A stretch of 51,415 bases of DNA from a bacterium (GCA_021812825.1 JAKAMO010000006.1:1-51415), one strand, 5' to 3'. Positions 43,011 to 51,232 are shown, numbered from the stretch's first letter. Numbers and translations are program-made. Notes: a model not told the origin generated them from the sequence alone.

Positions 43011-44291
43011 ATGAGAGAGATAACGCTGGAATTCAAGAAGATAGTAGGGGAAGGCAAGGCGCTAGGCCGCAGCGAGGGCAAGGTGGTCTTCTGCTACGGC
43101 GTGCTGCCGGGCGAGACCGCTCGGGTCAGGACCACCTTCGAGAAGAGAAACTTCGCGGAGGCCGAGCTGCTGGAGATAATCACCCCTTCGCCTAACCGCG
43201 TGACCCCTAAGGAGGACCATTACCTCAGCTGTTCACCGTGGCAGGTCATGGACTACGGTTTCCAGTGCGAGACCAAGAAAGCCCTGATAGAGGACCTCCT
43301 CTACCAGACCACGAAGGAGACCATACGGCTGGACAAGTTCTACGGCGCCGAGAGGACGTACGGCTACCGGACCAAGATAGAGTACAGCTTCACCGGAGAA
43401 CCGGGCTCGCTTTCCTTCGCCTTCCACAAGCGCGGCAACTACCGGGAGAAGTACCTGCTGCCCGAGGGCTGCGCGCTGATCAGCCCCGAAACGAACTCCG
43501 CCGCGAAGAGGATACTGGAGATATTGAACTCCCTGAAACTTTCTACGGCGGATCTCAAAACGCTGATAATCCGCGAGGCCAAGACCCCCGGCTCGCGCGT
43601 GGCTGCCCTGTTCCTGAAAAGGCAGGATATACAGCTCCCCGACATGAAGGTGGAGGGTCTCAACGGCTTCCTGGCCATCTATTCCAACCCCGTCAGCTCG
43701 GTCAGCCAGGTGGACGGCATCATGAAGTCCTGGGGGGACGACTTCGTCACCGAGGAGATACTCGGCGGGAAGTTCTCCTACGGCTTCGACTGCTTCTTCC
43801 AGAACAACATCGAGCTGTTCACGGAGGCGCTGAAGGAGATAAGGGCGGCCGCCTTCAAATGCGGCAAGCTGGTGGACCTCTATTCGGGGGTAGGCGTTAT
43901 AGGCCTGACGCTGCGCGACCTGGCCGACAAGGTGCTGGCGGTGGAAGCCTCGGGCAGCTCGGCCAAGTACGCGGCGCTGAACGCCGAGGCCAACGGCGCG
44001 AGGAATTTCGAGACGGTCTGCTCGCTTTCCGAAAAGGCAAAGGAGAACCTCTTCGACGGCACGGACATACTTGTGCTGGACCCGCCGCGCGCGGGCCTGC
44101 ACAACAAGGTCATAAAGCGCATCATGGAGATACTGCCGAAGAAGATCATCTACCTGTCCTGCAACCCGATAACGCAGGGTCGGGATGCGGCCTTCTTCCT
44201 GGAGAAATACAAACTGACCCGTTCGGCCGGCTTCGACTTCTACCCGAACACCCCTCACGCCGAGACGCTGCTGGTATTCGAGCGCGGCTGA
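43011..44291 (+). CDS. rlmD: RlmD/TrmA-family RNA (uracil-C5)-methyltransferase
   Basis: 426 residues. An N-terminal TRAM RNA-binding domain (1-~58) is followed by the class I methyltransferase core with LVDLYSGVGVIGL, LDPPRAGL, and catalytic Cys384 in YLSCNP. It makes 5-methyluridine in 23S rRNA or tRNA. The four-cysteine iron-sulfur motif of E. coli RlmD is degenerate: only Cys74 (YLSCSPWQ) and Cys86 are near the expected place, so the cluster may be absent. Which uridine it modifies is not determinable. It is a lone plus-strand gene, with 7 bp to the convergent lipoprotein gene. Confidence 0.9.
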   Translation: MREITLEFKKIVGEGKALGRSEGKVVFCYGVLPGETARVRTTFEKRNFAEAELLEIITPSPNRVTPKEDHYLSCSPWQVMDYGFQCETKKALIEDLLYQTTKETIRLDKFYGAERTYGYRTKIEYSFTGEPGSLSFAFHKRGNYREKYLLPEGCALISPETNSAAKRILEILNSLKLSTADLKTLIIREAKTPGSRVAALFLKRQDIQLPDMKVEGLNGFLAIYSNPVSSVSQVDGIMKSWGDDFVTEEILGGKFSYGFDCFFQNNIELFTEALKEIRAAAFKCGKLVDLYSGVGVIGLTLRDLADKVLAVEASGSSAKYAALNAEANGARNFETVCSLSEKAKENLFDGTDILVLDPPRAGLHNKVIKRIMEILPKKIIYLSCNPITQGRDAAFFLEKYKLTRSAGFDFYPNTPHAETLLVFERG

Positions 44292-44298
44292 ACCGCTC

Positions 44299-45786
44299 CT
44301 ATCTGGACATGGCCGGCAGGTCGGATGACAGCTGCCTGGCGAAAAGACCCGCCTCAAGGCCCAACGGCTTGTTCCCGATCCTCTCCATCAGTCCCCTGGC
44401 CAGCTGTGAGGCGAGGCCGCCGAGCAGGCTCTTCTGCGTGCTTATCTTTATCACGCTTTCCCGGATGGAGACTTCCGGCGCCCCTTTCTCCCATATCCTG
44501 GCCGTGCCGGCTATCATGCGCCTGTTGTATACGCCGGCTATGACCTCGCCATAGTCGCTGATATCGCAGTATATCAGGCGGCCGGCGCCCAGCCAGGCAG
44601 CGATCTCCTCCGGCCTGGCGGCCGCCAGCTGGCCTCCGTCGCTGTAGCCGCGGCGCCTGAGGGCCTCGTCCGCGGCCTCCAGCGGCACCAGGTCGTAGCC
44701 GGCCTCCCTCAGCCGGTCGTAGACCAGCTGCCTGACCAGCGGCGGACCGTCCACGCTGTTGGTCTCGTCGGAGAACGGCAGCAGGACGGTCTTCACCCCG
44801 AACCAGGAATCGTCGCAGGCGCGCTCCGGCGGGGCCGAGGAGGCGTAATCGATGTCGCCGAATATTTCTTCCCAGCGCACCGAGGACGCGGCCTTTCCCC
44901 CGCCCGAGGCGGCCCTGGCGCGGTCGTAATAGCCGCGGGCGGCAGGAAGGTCCCCGGAAAGCTCGGACGCCACCGCCAGGCCGAGATAGTCGCGCCAGCC
45001 GCCGCCGGCGGCGGCTCTTTCGCGCCAGATGGCCGCGGCGCCGCTCCAGTCCCCGGAGCGCGCCAGCGCCAGGGCCTTCTCCGAAAGTTTGTCCTTGTTC
45101 TTGGCGAACAGGGGGCGCGACCTGAACACGGTACGCCCGGAGTACCTGGCGGCGACTTTACCGGCCAGCTCCTTGAAAAGCCGGTCCTCCCACCCGGAAT
45201 ACCAGTCCTCCGGATCGCGGGAATCGTCCACCCGCTCCTCGGACACCGTCTCGGAATCCGACCAGCTGTCCAGCTGCCGCCGGTCCGGCCAGGACAACAG
45301 CCTCACGTCCGCTCCGACTACGGCGGTATACACCCAGACCTTGCTCTTGACCTGACGGCTCTTCCCCTTCTCCGTCACGGTCACTCTCCTTTCCTCCTTC
45401 CCGGAGGAAATGGACGGCCTCGAGAGCGATATCTCCAGCAGGCCGGTGGGACTGAACCGGGAGGCGAAGGCGCCGGCCGATGCGCTGGCCCTTTCCACGT
45501 TCCAGGCGCAGACCTTTACCGAAGGGGTCCTGATGGCGGCGGCCGCTGCCCCGGCGAGGGCAGGCAGGTCCATGTCAGGGCCCTGTCTGCCGAGCAGGCC
45601 GGCAAGGCCGGGCTCCCTGTCCGCCGCCCCTTCGGGAGGGACCAGCACCAGATAGAGCGCTCCCAAAGCCGGCCTGGCGGAAACGGCCGCGGGGCTGGCC
45701 GGCAGGCGGTAAGGCACCCTGACCGAATAGAAGCCGCCGCACCCGGACAGGGCGGCCAGCAGCGGCAGAAGAAGCAGTCCCCTCAT
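44299..45786 (-). CDS. Lipoprotein with GNA1162/CsgG-like C-terminal domain
   Basis: 495 residues. A lipoprotein signal peptide ends at Cys16 (LAALSGC). A middle helical region (about 235-300) has TPR-like character. The C-terminal part (about 330-450: VLLPFSDETNSVDGPPLVRQ, then DLVPLEAADEALRRRGY, then LIYCDISDYG) resembles the DUF799/GNA1162 and CsgG family of outer-membrane-linked lipoproteins. It ends the minus-strand radical SAM operon and overlaps the preceding gene by 4 bp (ATGA). It may assemble at the outer membrane to support secretion or anchoring of an operon product. That function is inference. Confidence 0.75.
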   Translation of the reverse strand: MRGLLLLPLLAALSGCGGFYSVRVPYRLPASPAAVSARPALGALYLVLVPPEGAADREPGLAGLLGRQGPDMDLPALAGAAAAAIRTPSVKVCAWNVERASASAGAFASRFSPTGLLEISLSRPSISSGKEERRVTVTEKGKSRQVKSKVWVYTAVVGADVRLLSWPDRRQLDSWSDSETVSEERVDDSRDPEDWYSGWEDRLFKELAGKVAARYSGRTVFRSRPLFAKNKDKLSEKALALARSGDWSGAAAIWRERAAAGGGWRDYLGLAVASELSGDLPAARGYYDRARAASGGGKAASSVRWEEIFGDIDYASSAPPERACDDSWFGVKTVLLPFSDETNSVDGPPLVRQLVYDRLREAGYDLVPLEAADEALRRRGYSDGGQLAAARPEEIAAWLGAGRLIYCDISDYGEVIAGVYNRRMIAGTARIWEKGAPEVSIRESVIKISTQKSLLGGLASQLARGLMERIGNKPLGLEAGLFARQLSSDLPAMSR

Positions 45787-46712
45787 TTTTCCAGTTTAGC
45801 CGCGCTTCGCCGGCCCTTGAACCTGCCGGCGCCGGTCAGGCCGCGGACGAAGGCGTTGTAGCGGGTCTGCACCGGCTTATCGGTCCCCAGGCCGGAACGG
45901 GCGGTGGCCTTCTCCTCGAATTCCTCGCTTACGGGGAAGGCCGTGACCAGGTAGGCATGGGCCGCGGCGGAATCCTTGACGGAGTAGATCAGCAGGCGCG
46001 AGTTGGTGCCGGAGCTCTTCGCGAAACGGACGAAATCGGTGCGCAGCGAGACCGTCCTGCCGCCTGGCAGACCGACGTCCTCAGTGAGCCTGACGCGCCC
46101 GGCCCCGGCCTCGATGAAGCGCCGCGCCGCGGGGGCGCAGGAAGCGCCGGCCTCCCTGAGCGAGGCGAAGGCTCGCGGGTCGTCCCGGAGGGCTATGCCG
46201 CCGGCTATGCAGGTCACGTTGGAGAGCAGCGTGCCGGACGACGGAGAAGGTCCCGCCGTGCCGCGAGGCAGCCCCAGGCCGTCCTCGATGTCAGGCCGGA
46301 CCCAGCGCGCCCTTTTAAAGCCGAACTTCGTCGGCAGGAGACTGAAAAGATAGCCGTAGGTGTGCTCCGCTCCGGCGTGCATGATCCTGCCGTCCGGCGC
46401 GGGGGCGCCCAGGCGCGCGGCTATGAAAGCAAGTATGCCGGGGTCTACGATCTGGCCTTCGGCCAGCTCGTCGTAGTTGATGCTCTCCCCCCAGAGACCG
46501 AGCAGGCGGCCGTTGGCCTTGTCGGCGTCCACCTGGGCCAGCAGGCCCGGCGCATGCTCCCGGAGGGTCTTCGCGATATCCGCTCCGCCGGCCGCCAGCC
46601 TGGCGACCCCTGCCCACGGGCAGTCTTCCGGCTTCTCCCCGGCGGCCGGGCAGTCGAAAGCGCCCGCCGCCGACGGGAGCAGGAAAAGAACGGAAAGCAG
46701 CCAGGCCCTCAT
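45783..46712 (-). CDS. Exported protein of unknown function
   Basis: 309 residues. Signal peptide 1-18 (ending SAAGA); the mature protein starts FDCPAAGEKPEDCPW with two nearby cysteines that may form a disulfide. Later sequence has mixed alpha/beta character with no recognised domain. SLLPTKFGFKRARWVRPDIEDGLG (about 114-137) is a conspicuous basic-aromatic stretch. The start overlaps the small lipoprotein gene stop by one base (TGATG), so both must be made together. I do not recognise the family. In the operon it could be an enzyme or partner acting on the lipoprotein after export. Confidence 0.6.
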   Translation of the reverse strand: MRAWLLSVLFLLPSAAGAFDCPAAGEKPEDCPWAGVARLAAGGADIAKTLREHAPGLLAQVDADKANGRLLGLWGESINYDELAEGQIVDPGILAFIAARLGAPAPDGRIMHAGAEHTYGYLFSLLPTKFGFKRARWVRPDIEDGLGLPRGTAGPSPSSGTLLSNVTCIAGGIALRDDPRAFASLREAGASCAPAARRFIEAGAGRVRLTEDVGLPGGRTVSLRTDFVRFAKSSGTNSRLLIYSVKDSAAAHAYLVTAFPVSEEFEEKATARSGLGTDKPVQTRYNAFVRGLTGAGRFKGRRSAAKLEK

Positions 46713-47020
46713 CAGGCTGACCGCCGGAAATCCGAAACGCTCACCGTGTAATACCGGGTGCCGCAGGGGTAGCCCGGGTAAGGACCGCAGTTGTCCTGGC
46801 CCTGCGCGGCGCCGGTGCTCTTGTTCACCGAGCTGACTATATCCTGCAGAGTGCCCGGTTTATCGGCGCTCTGCGGCGCCTCCGCTTTCTGAGCCCTGAA
46901 GCAGCCCGCTATGCCGGCCAGGCCCACGGCCAGCAGGCCCAGCAGCCCGAACCTCGCCACACGGTTCACTTCGGCCTTGGTCAGGCCCGTCTTCGCGCCC
47001 AGCTCTAAAAGTTTCTTCAT
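46712..47020 (-). CDS. Small lipoprotein with Cys/Pro/Tyr-rich C-terminal tail (possible modified peptide)
   Basis: 102 residues from ATG 47020; a GTG at 47026 is also possible since both have ribosome-site matches. The N-terminus has an unusually long charged leader (MKKLLELGAKTGLTKAEVNR), then a hydrophobic stretch ending in a lipobox-like AGIAGC (Cys40). A ~35-residue linker leads to a C-terminal tail with NCGPYPGYPCGTRYYTVS, holding Cys78 and Cys86 and four tyrosines. It follows a radical SAM/SPASM enzyme and a methyltransferase, so it is the natural candidate target of modification. No such modification is demonstrated; a plain lipoprotein with a disulfide loop is the alternative. Confidence 0.65.
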   Translation of the reverse strand: MKKLLELGAKTGLTKAEVNRVARFGLLGLLAVGLAGIAGCFRAQKAEAPQSADKPGTLQDIVSSVNKSTGAAQGQDNCGPYPGYPCGTRYYTVSVSDFRRSA

Positions 47021-47085
47021 ATTCACCTCTCCACCTCCAGGATACGACAGAATTCTATTAATTTTCTCTCCAGCGGGGAACCGCC

Positions 47086-48066
47086 TCAGCGCCTGCCGCC
47101 TGCCTTCTCGCGGAAAGCCCAGGCGGAAACGGCGCCGAAAGTGAACGCCGCCGGGGCGCCGTTCAGGGGCCTTGGCCCGGGCGGCTCGACGCCGCCCTCC
47201 AGGGCGGCCGCGAGCAGGCGCCGGCCCAGCGACTCCGCCGCCGAGAACGCCGCGTTCTCGTCCAGCCCGCCGCGCAGCCCTTCCAGGAACGCGGCCGCCA
47301 GCCTGCCCTGCGCCGACCAGGAAGCCAGCCTGCCGCAGGCCGCCGCCTCGCGCGACGGACGCGGCTCGTTCTCCTCCACCAGCGCGAAATACTCCAGGGC
47401 CGCCGGGGCGCTGATCAGGGCCTGCTCCAGCTCCGCCGCGGAATTCCCGCCGCCGGCCACCAGCCTCCGCACCGCCAGCTCCAGCCCCGCGCTCTCCTCC
47501 TCCCGCGTGAACGCGGCCAACCCCCTGTCCAGCAGGCGGCGGCGCAGGGCGGAATTAAGGGCAGCCTTCTCTCCTTCCTTCTTGACGGCCGAGAACCTCA
47601 GCGCCGGCCGGGACGGCTGGAACAGGAAGCCCTCCTGCTTTTCCACGGAGAAGCCGGCCTCCGCGAGCAGCTCGGCCAGCAGTTCCCGCGGGAAACAGTA
47701 GAGGTGATGCATGCCCGGGCTCTCCGGACCGAATATCCAGCCCAGCGCTGACTCCTTCTCGGAGTGACCGCCCGCGAGATAGGCCCTGAAGGCCGCGTCG
47801 ACGTCCGGGGTCTCTATCGTCAGCCGGCCGCCGGGCTTCAGCACCCGCCAGCATTCCGACAGGAAATACTTGGTCCTGAAGAAGCCCAGATGCTCCACGA
47901 GCTGCAGGGCCTTCACCTCCTCCACGGACGAGGCCCCGAACTCCAGGTCCTGGGCCTCCATCACGCGGTCCGCCGCGGAGTACGGACTGGCGTCGGCGTT
48001 AAGCCAGCCCTCGAGCCTGTTATATCCGCAGCCCAGGTTCAGGCGTATGCCCTTATCTGTCTCCAC
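47086..48066 (-). CDS. SAM methyltransferase with long C-terminal helical extension
   Basis: 326 residues from GTG 48066, which has a GGGGGGAG ribosome site and overlaps the radical SAM gene by 14 bp. Residues 1-~160 form a compact class I methyltransferase (RLNLGCGYNRLEGWLN near 8-23; a short relative of the glycan/peptide type). Residues ~165-326 are alanine-rich helical sequence with no recognised domain, ending FTFGAVSAWAFREKAGG. It lies between the radical SAM enzyme and the small lipoprotein, so it may act on the same target. The role is inferred from order only. Confidence 0.8.
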   Translation of the reverse strand: METDKGIRLNLGCGYNRLEGWLNADASPYSAADRVMEAQDLEFGASSVEEVKALQLVEHLGFFRTKYFLSECWRVLKPGGRLTIETPDVDAAFRAYLAGGHSEKESALGWIFGPESPGMHHLYCFPRELLAELLAEAGFSVEKQEGFLFQPSRPALRFSAVKKEGEKAALNSALRRRLLDRGLAAFTREEESAGLELAVRRLVAGGGNSAAELEQALISAPAALEYFALVEENEPRPSREAAACGRLASWSAQGRLAAAFLEGLRGGLDENAAFSAAESLGRRLLAAALEGGVEPPGPRPLNGAPAAFTFGAVSAWAFREKAGGRR

Positions 48067-49219
48067 CGGCCTCCCCCCTTTTCCCCGAGAATATCCGGCC
48101 GAGCCGGCCGAACGGCGCACGTCCGCGGCCGGCGGCGATAGAGGCGCCGAGCTTCCTGACGGCCCCTCCGGGACCTTTGAAGAACAGCCTGTCCTCTATG
48201 GCGCGGAAGCAATAGGGATCGTTGTGCGGACGGCCCGTCTTCATCAGCGACATCTCGCTGCAGCCGCCGCGGCAGGTCTCGGCGTGACCGCAGCCGGCAC
48301 AGTTCTCCCCCAGCTTCCCGGGCGAAAAATCCCTCGCGTAGGAGAACGCGCCGGGCCGGCTCCAGATGGCCTGGAACGGCTCCCTGCGCACGCTGCCTTC
48401 CACGAAGCGGTCGTCGTTGACCGCCAGGCAACCGAGCACGCCGCCGTCGCTGCGTATGCCGGCCACCGAGACGCCGGCCTGACAGCCCTCCCATTTCTCG
48501 TAGAGCGAGACGTTCTTCAGCAGCAGGGAATGGTAGCCGAGGTCATGGGCGCCTATGACCGGGAGCTCCTCCGGGGAATATTCGCGGCGGCAGGATTCCA
48601 CGAACATCCCGACGGAATAGAACTCCTCCTGGTCCAGCAGCAGGTCGCGCGAGAAACGGCCGCCTTCCGCGCCGGCGGTCTGCACCTGCCAGGCTATCCC
48701 CCTTCCTTTTATTATATCGCGCAGCCCGGGAAGCTCGGAGATGTTGAGTTTATGCACCGTGGTGATAACGCTGACCGGCAGGCCGGCTTTCAGCGCGTCT
48801 TCGATGAACGAAGAGGCCTTGGCGAACGCGCCCGGGACCCCGCGTATCCGGTCGTGCAGCTCCGGGCCGGCCGCGTCCAGGCTTATGGCCACGGCCCTGG
48901 GGCCCAGGCTCTTCAGCAGGGTAAATATCCCGTCAGGCCGCACCGTGCCGTTGGTGATGACGGAGAGCTCCATGCCCAGCTCCCTCACCCTGGATGCGAT
49001 GGCCGGGAAATCCTTCCTCAACAGCGGCTCGCCGCCCATAAGGGCCACGCCGCCGCAGCCGGCCTCCTTAAGGCCGGAACAGAGCTCGAGCGCCTCGGCC
49101 GTGGAAAGCTCGGCCTCGCGGCGCCCTCCCGCGGTGGAGCCGCAATGCAGGCATTTGAGGTTGCAGGCCAGCGTCAGCTCCCAGACCACGCATGCGGGGC
49201 CTTGTCTTTTCGTCGCCAT
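48053..49219 (-). CDS. Radical SAM/SPASM-domain enzyme
   Basis: 388 residues. CNLKCLHC (Cys19-Cys23-Cys26) binds the SAM-cleaving [4Fe-4S] cluster and GGEPLLRKD is the next radical SAM motif. The C-terminal SPASM domain has Cys246, Cys264, Cys307, Cys310, Cys316, Cys320 and Cys337, the full set for two auxiliary clusters. Enzymes with this plan (PqqE, anSME, mycofactocin MftC) modify peptides or proteins. It heads a five-gene operon whose third gene encodes a small tail-bearing lipoprotein. ATG 49219 has no strong ribosome site. Substrate unknown; peptide modification is inferred from family and neighbours. Confidence 0.92.
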   Translation of the reverse strand: MATKRQGPACVVWELTLACNLKCLHCGSTAGGRREAELSTAEALELCSGLKEAGCGGVALMGGEPLLRKDFPAIASRVRELGMELSVITNGTVRPDGIFTLLKSLGPRAVAISLDAAGPELHDRIRGVPGAFAKASSFIEDALKAGLPVSVITTVHKLNISELPGLRDIIKGRGIAWQVQTAGAEGGRFSRDLLLDQEEFYSVGMFVESCRREYSPEELPVIGAHDLGYHSLLLKNVSLYEKWEGCQAGVSVAGIRSDGGVLGCLAVNDDRFVEGSVRREPFQAIWSRPGAFSYARDFSPGKLGENCAGCGHAETCRGGCSEMSLMKTGRPHNDPYCFRAIEDRLFFKGPGGAVRKLGASIAAGRGRAPFGRLGRIFSGKRGEAGGDR

Positions 49220-49306
49220 ATTAATGAAGGTCTGCCCTAGAGCCTCATGATACTATTATTTCTCCGCGCTCGGATAGTTGCCGGCCGCCGGGAACCTTTG
49301 CCCGAA

Positions 49307-49328
49307 GGTCCTATCCCGGCATAGGACC
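49307..49328. promoter_or_regulatory. Inverted repeat GGTCCTAT-N6-ATAGGACC
   Basis: Perfect 8-bp arms (49307-49314 and 49321-49328) sit in the divergent gap between the radical SAM operon and the lipoprotein gene. It shares the ATAGG(A/T)CCTAT half-sites with the palindromes at 49344-49356 and 27714-27724. It is likely a regulator site, since no T tract follows. Confidence 0.5.
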
Positions 49329-49338
49329 ATTTACCTAC

Positions 49339-49366
49339 TTGCGCATAGGTCCTATGACGCTATGCA
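49339..49366 (+). promoter_or_regulatory. Candidate promoter of the 49.5-kb lipoprotein, with palindrome in its spacer
   Basis: TTGCGC (49339-49344) and TATGCA (49361-49366) are spaced by 16 bp. The perfect palindrome CATAGGTCCTATG (49344-49356) fills the spacer, the usual place for a repressor. The predicted leader is about 90 nt. Confidence 0.4.
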
Positions 49367-49462
49367 GGGTCCGCGCTATTTTGTCTAATGGAAGGTACCC
49401 CAGTGATCGATGATCGGGTTAAGGGGAAGCAGAATACGGTAAGCAATGAGGAGAGTTAAAAG

Positions 49463-50200
49463 ATGAACAAGAAGATAATATCCAGCCTCGGGATCGCCGC
49501 CATGATGGCCGTCCTGGTCGGCTGCAACGAGATCAACTTCGGCGGTATGCTGGACCTGACTTCGCCTGTGACCTTCGCCAACCAGAACCGCGCGATCGTG
49601 ACCATCAATCCCGGCCAGTTCCAGACCAAGGCCGTCATCGGCAAGTCCGGCAACAACAAGGAAATAACGCTGGAGATCAAGAACGCCGACCAGCCCACCA
49701 AGGTCAAGATCAGCTTCGACAAGAACATCAACATCGGCGAGACCTTCGACCTCACCCCCGCCCAGATCGGCCAGAACTTCGGCCTGAAGGGCACGATGAA
49801 GACCGTCGTCACTAACTCCGCCGACCAGTCCGGCTGGGAGTCCTGCACCTACCAGCGCCCGGAGACCATCTGCCGCGCCCTTAAGTCCAATGAGACCGCC
49901 GCCTCCAAGACGCTGGAAGCCGGCCTCGGCCAGGACGAGATCGGCAGCCGCCAGGCTCCTTCCGTGCCCAACCCGGTCGCGGTGCACACCCCCGACTTCC
50001 AGGGCCAGCCTCCGCACGTCCCCAACTGCTACACCCAGTGGGTCACCCAGTGGGGCCACCAGAACGTGACCTTCCACTTCCAGACCACCACGCGCGACCT
50101 GGCCGCCGGGTTCGTGCAGGGCGATCAGACGCTCGGCAGCTACACCGGCAAGTCCGTCGAGACCGAGAAGATCTATACCTACCAGGGTCAGTGCTACTAA
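49463..50200 (+). CDS. Lipoprotein of unknown function, apparently well expressed
   Basis: 245 residues. Signal peptide MNKKIISSLGIAAMMAVLVG is followed by the lipobox cysteine Cys21. The mature part is rich in Asn, Gln and Thr and looks beta-rich (VTFANQNRAIVTINPGQF; KEITLEIKNADQPTKVKISF), with several cysteines after residue 130 that may pair. After the signal peptide, isoleucine is almost always ATC rather than ATA, unlike neighbouring genes, and preferred C-ending codons dominate. A strong GGAGAG ribosome site and a long terminator also suggest high expression. No family recognised. It could be a structural outer-membrane or periplasmic lipoprotein. Confidence 0.75.
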   Translation: MNKKIISSLGIAAMMAVLVGCNEINFGGMLDLTSPVTFANQNRAIVTINPGQFQTKAVIGKSGNNKEITLEIKNADQPTKVKISFDKNINIGETFDLTPAQIGQNFGLKGTMKTVVTNSADQSGWESCTYQRPETICRALKSNETAASKTLEAGLGQDEIGSRQAPSVPNPVAVHTPDFQGQPPHVPNCYTQWVTQWGHQNVTFHFQTTTRDLAAGFVQGDQTLGSYTGKSVETEKIYTYQGQCY

Positions 50201-50212
50201 GCCGTACAGCCT

Positions 50213-50251
50213 AAAAAAAGAAAGGGCCCCGGAAGGGGCCCTTTCTTTTTT
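50213..50251. terminator. Strong bidirectional terminator (lipoprotein / tlyA)
   Basis: AAAGGGCCCC, GGAA tetraloop, GGGGCCCTTT, flanked by an A tract upstream and T tract downstream. Both strands carry long T tails, serving the plus-strand lipoprotein and the convergent tlyA. Confidence 0.95.
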
Positions 50252-50268
50252 CCTCCGGGGGGAAGCTA

Positions 50269-51000
50269 TTAAACACCCAGCAGCCAGAGGAACTCGAGGT
50301 TCCCCTTCGCGCCCTTTATAGGAGAATCCCTCAGGCCCAGTTCTTGCGCGCCGGGCAGGGATCCCGCAAGGAAAGCCCTCATGGAGACCATCACGCCCAG
50401 TCTTGTCTCCTCGTCCTTTACGATGCCTTTGCGCAGGTCAGAAGGCTGCAGTTCGAACTGCGGCTTGACCAGGGCTATTACCTTCCCTCCGGGAGCAATC
50501 ACCGACAGAACTGGCCCGAGGATAAGCTTCAGCGAGATGAAAGAGACGTCTATCGCGCACAGTTCCGGCCTCTCCGGGAAAAGCTCCGGCTTGAGGAAGC
50601 GCGCGTTCGTGCGCGGCATGAAGACCACGCGCGGGTCGGCTTTTATCTTCTCGTGGATCTGGCCCTCGCCTACGTCCACGGCGTAGACCCTGGAAGCGCC
50701 GGCCTGCAGGAAGCAGTCGGTGAAACCGCCGGTAGCCACGCCGACGTCCAGGCAGATCTTGCCCGCGGGCTCCAGCCCGAAGGCCTCCAATGCCCCTTTC
50801 AGCTTCAGCCCCCCGCGGGAGACGTAAGGGCAGCCGGGGGCGGCCAGGTCCAGCACGTCCCCGTCCCGCACCGGCATGCCGGCCTTGTCGGCCGGCTTCC
50901 CGTTGACGATGACCAGCCCCGCCATTATGGCGCGCAGGGCCTTCTCGCGGCTTTCGAAAAGCCCCAGTTCCACGCACGCGACGTCCAAGCGCTTCTTCAT
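50269..51000 (-). CDS. tlyA: TlyA-family rRNA (cytidine-2'-O)-methyltransferase
   Basis: 243 residues. An N-terminal S4 RNA-binding domain (1-~60) is joined to an FtsJ-like methyltransferase with LDVGVATGGFTD (84-95) for SAM. The K-D-K-E catalytic tetrad can be placed at Lys66, Asp151, Lys179 and Glu236. The family 2'-O-methylates 16S and 23S rRNA and includes proteins called hemolysin A. It is a single minus-strand gene ending at the shared terminator. The SAM loop reads GVATGGFTD where most relatives have GASTGGFTD, a mild variation. Family call firm. Confidence 0.93.
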   Translation of the reverse strand: MKKRLDVACVELGLFESREKALRAIMAGLVIVNGKPADKAGMPVRDGDVLDLAAPGCPYVSRGGLKLKGALEAFGLEPAGKICLDVGVATGGFTDCFLQAGASRVYAVDVGEGQIHEKIKADPRVVFMPRTNARFLKPELFPERPELCAIDVSFISLKLILGPVLSVIAPGGKVIALVKPQFELQPSDLRKGIVKDEETRLGVMVSMRAFLAGSLPGAQELGLRDSPIKGAKGNLEFLWLLGV

Positions 51001-51203
51001 ACCTGACTATTATAGAATAACCGCGACAGGCTACTTGCCCGGGCAGGCCAAATATCGTACAAATCCAGTTATCTGGGGACCGGACCGGGGGGACCGAAAG
51101 CGGATATCCTTGCCGTCAGCGCGCCAGGCGAAGGCAGGGCGCGGCTTGACCATACTCCCCCCCGGGACCTGACTAAATTCAATCCCGCTGTTGACCGTTC
51201 TTG

Positions 51204-51232
51204 TTTACAGCGGCCCCCCCATGTTGCACAAT
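51204..51232 (+). promoter_or_regulatory. Candidate promoter of the terminal partial gene
   Basis: TTTACA (51204-51209) and CACAAT (51227-51232) with 17-bp spacing, in AT-richer DNA before the GGAGG ribosome site of the gene at 51294. This is a weak prediction. Confidence 0.3.
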
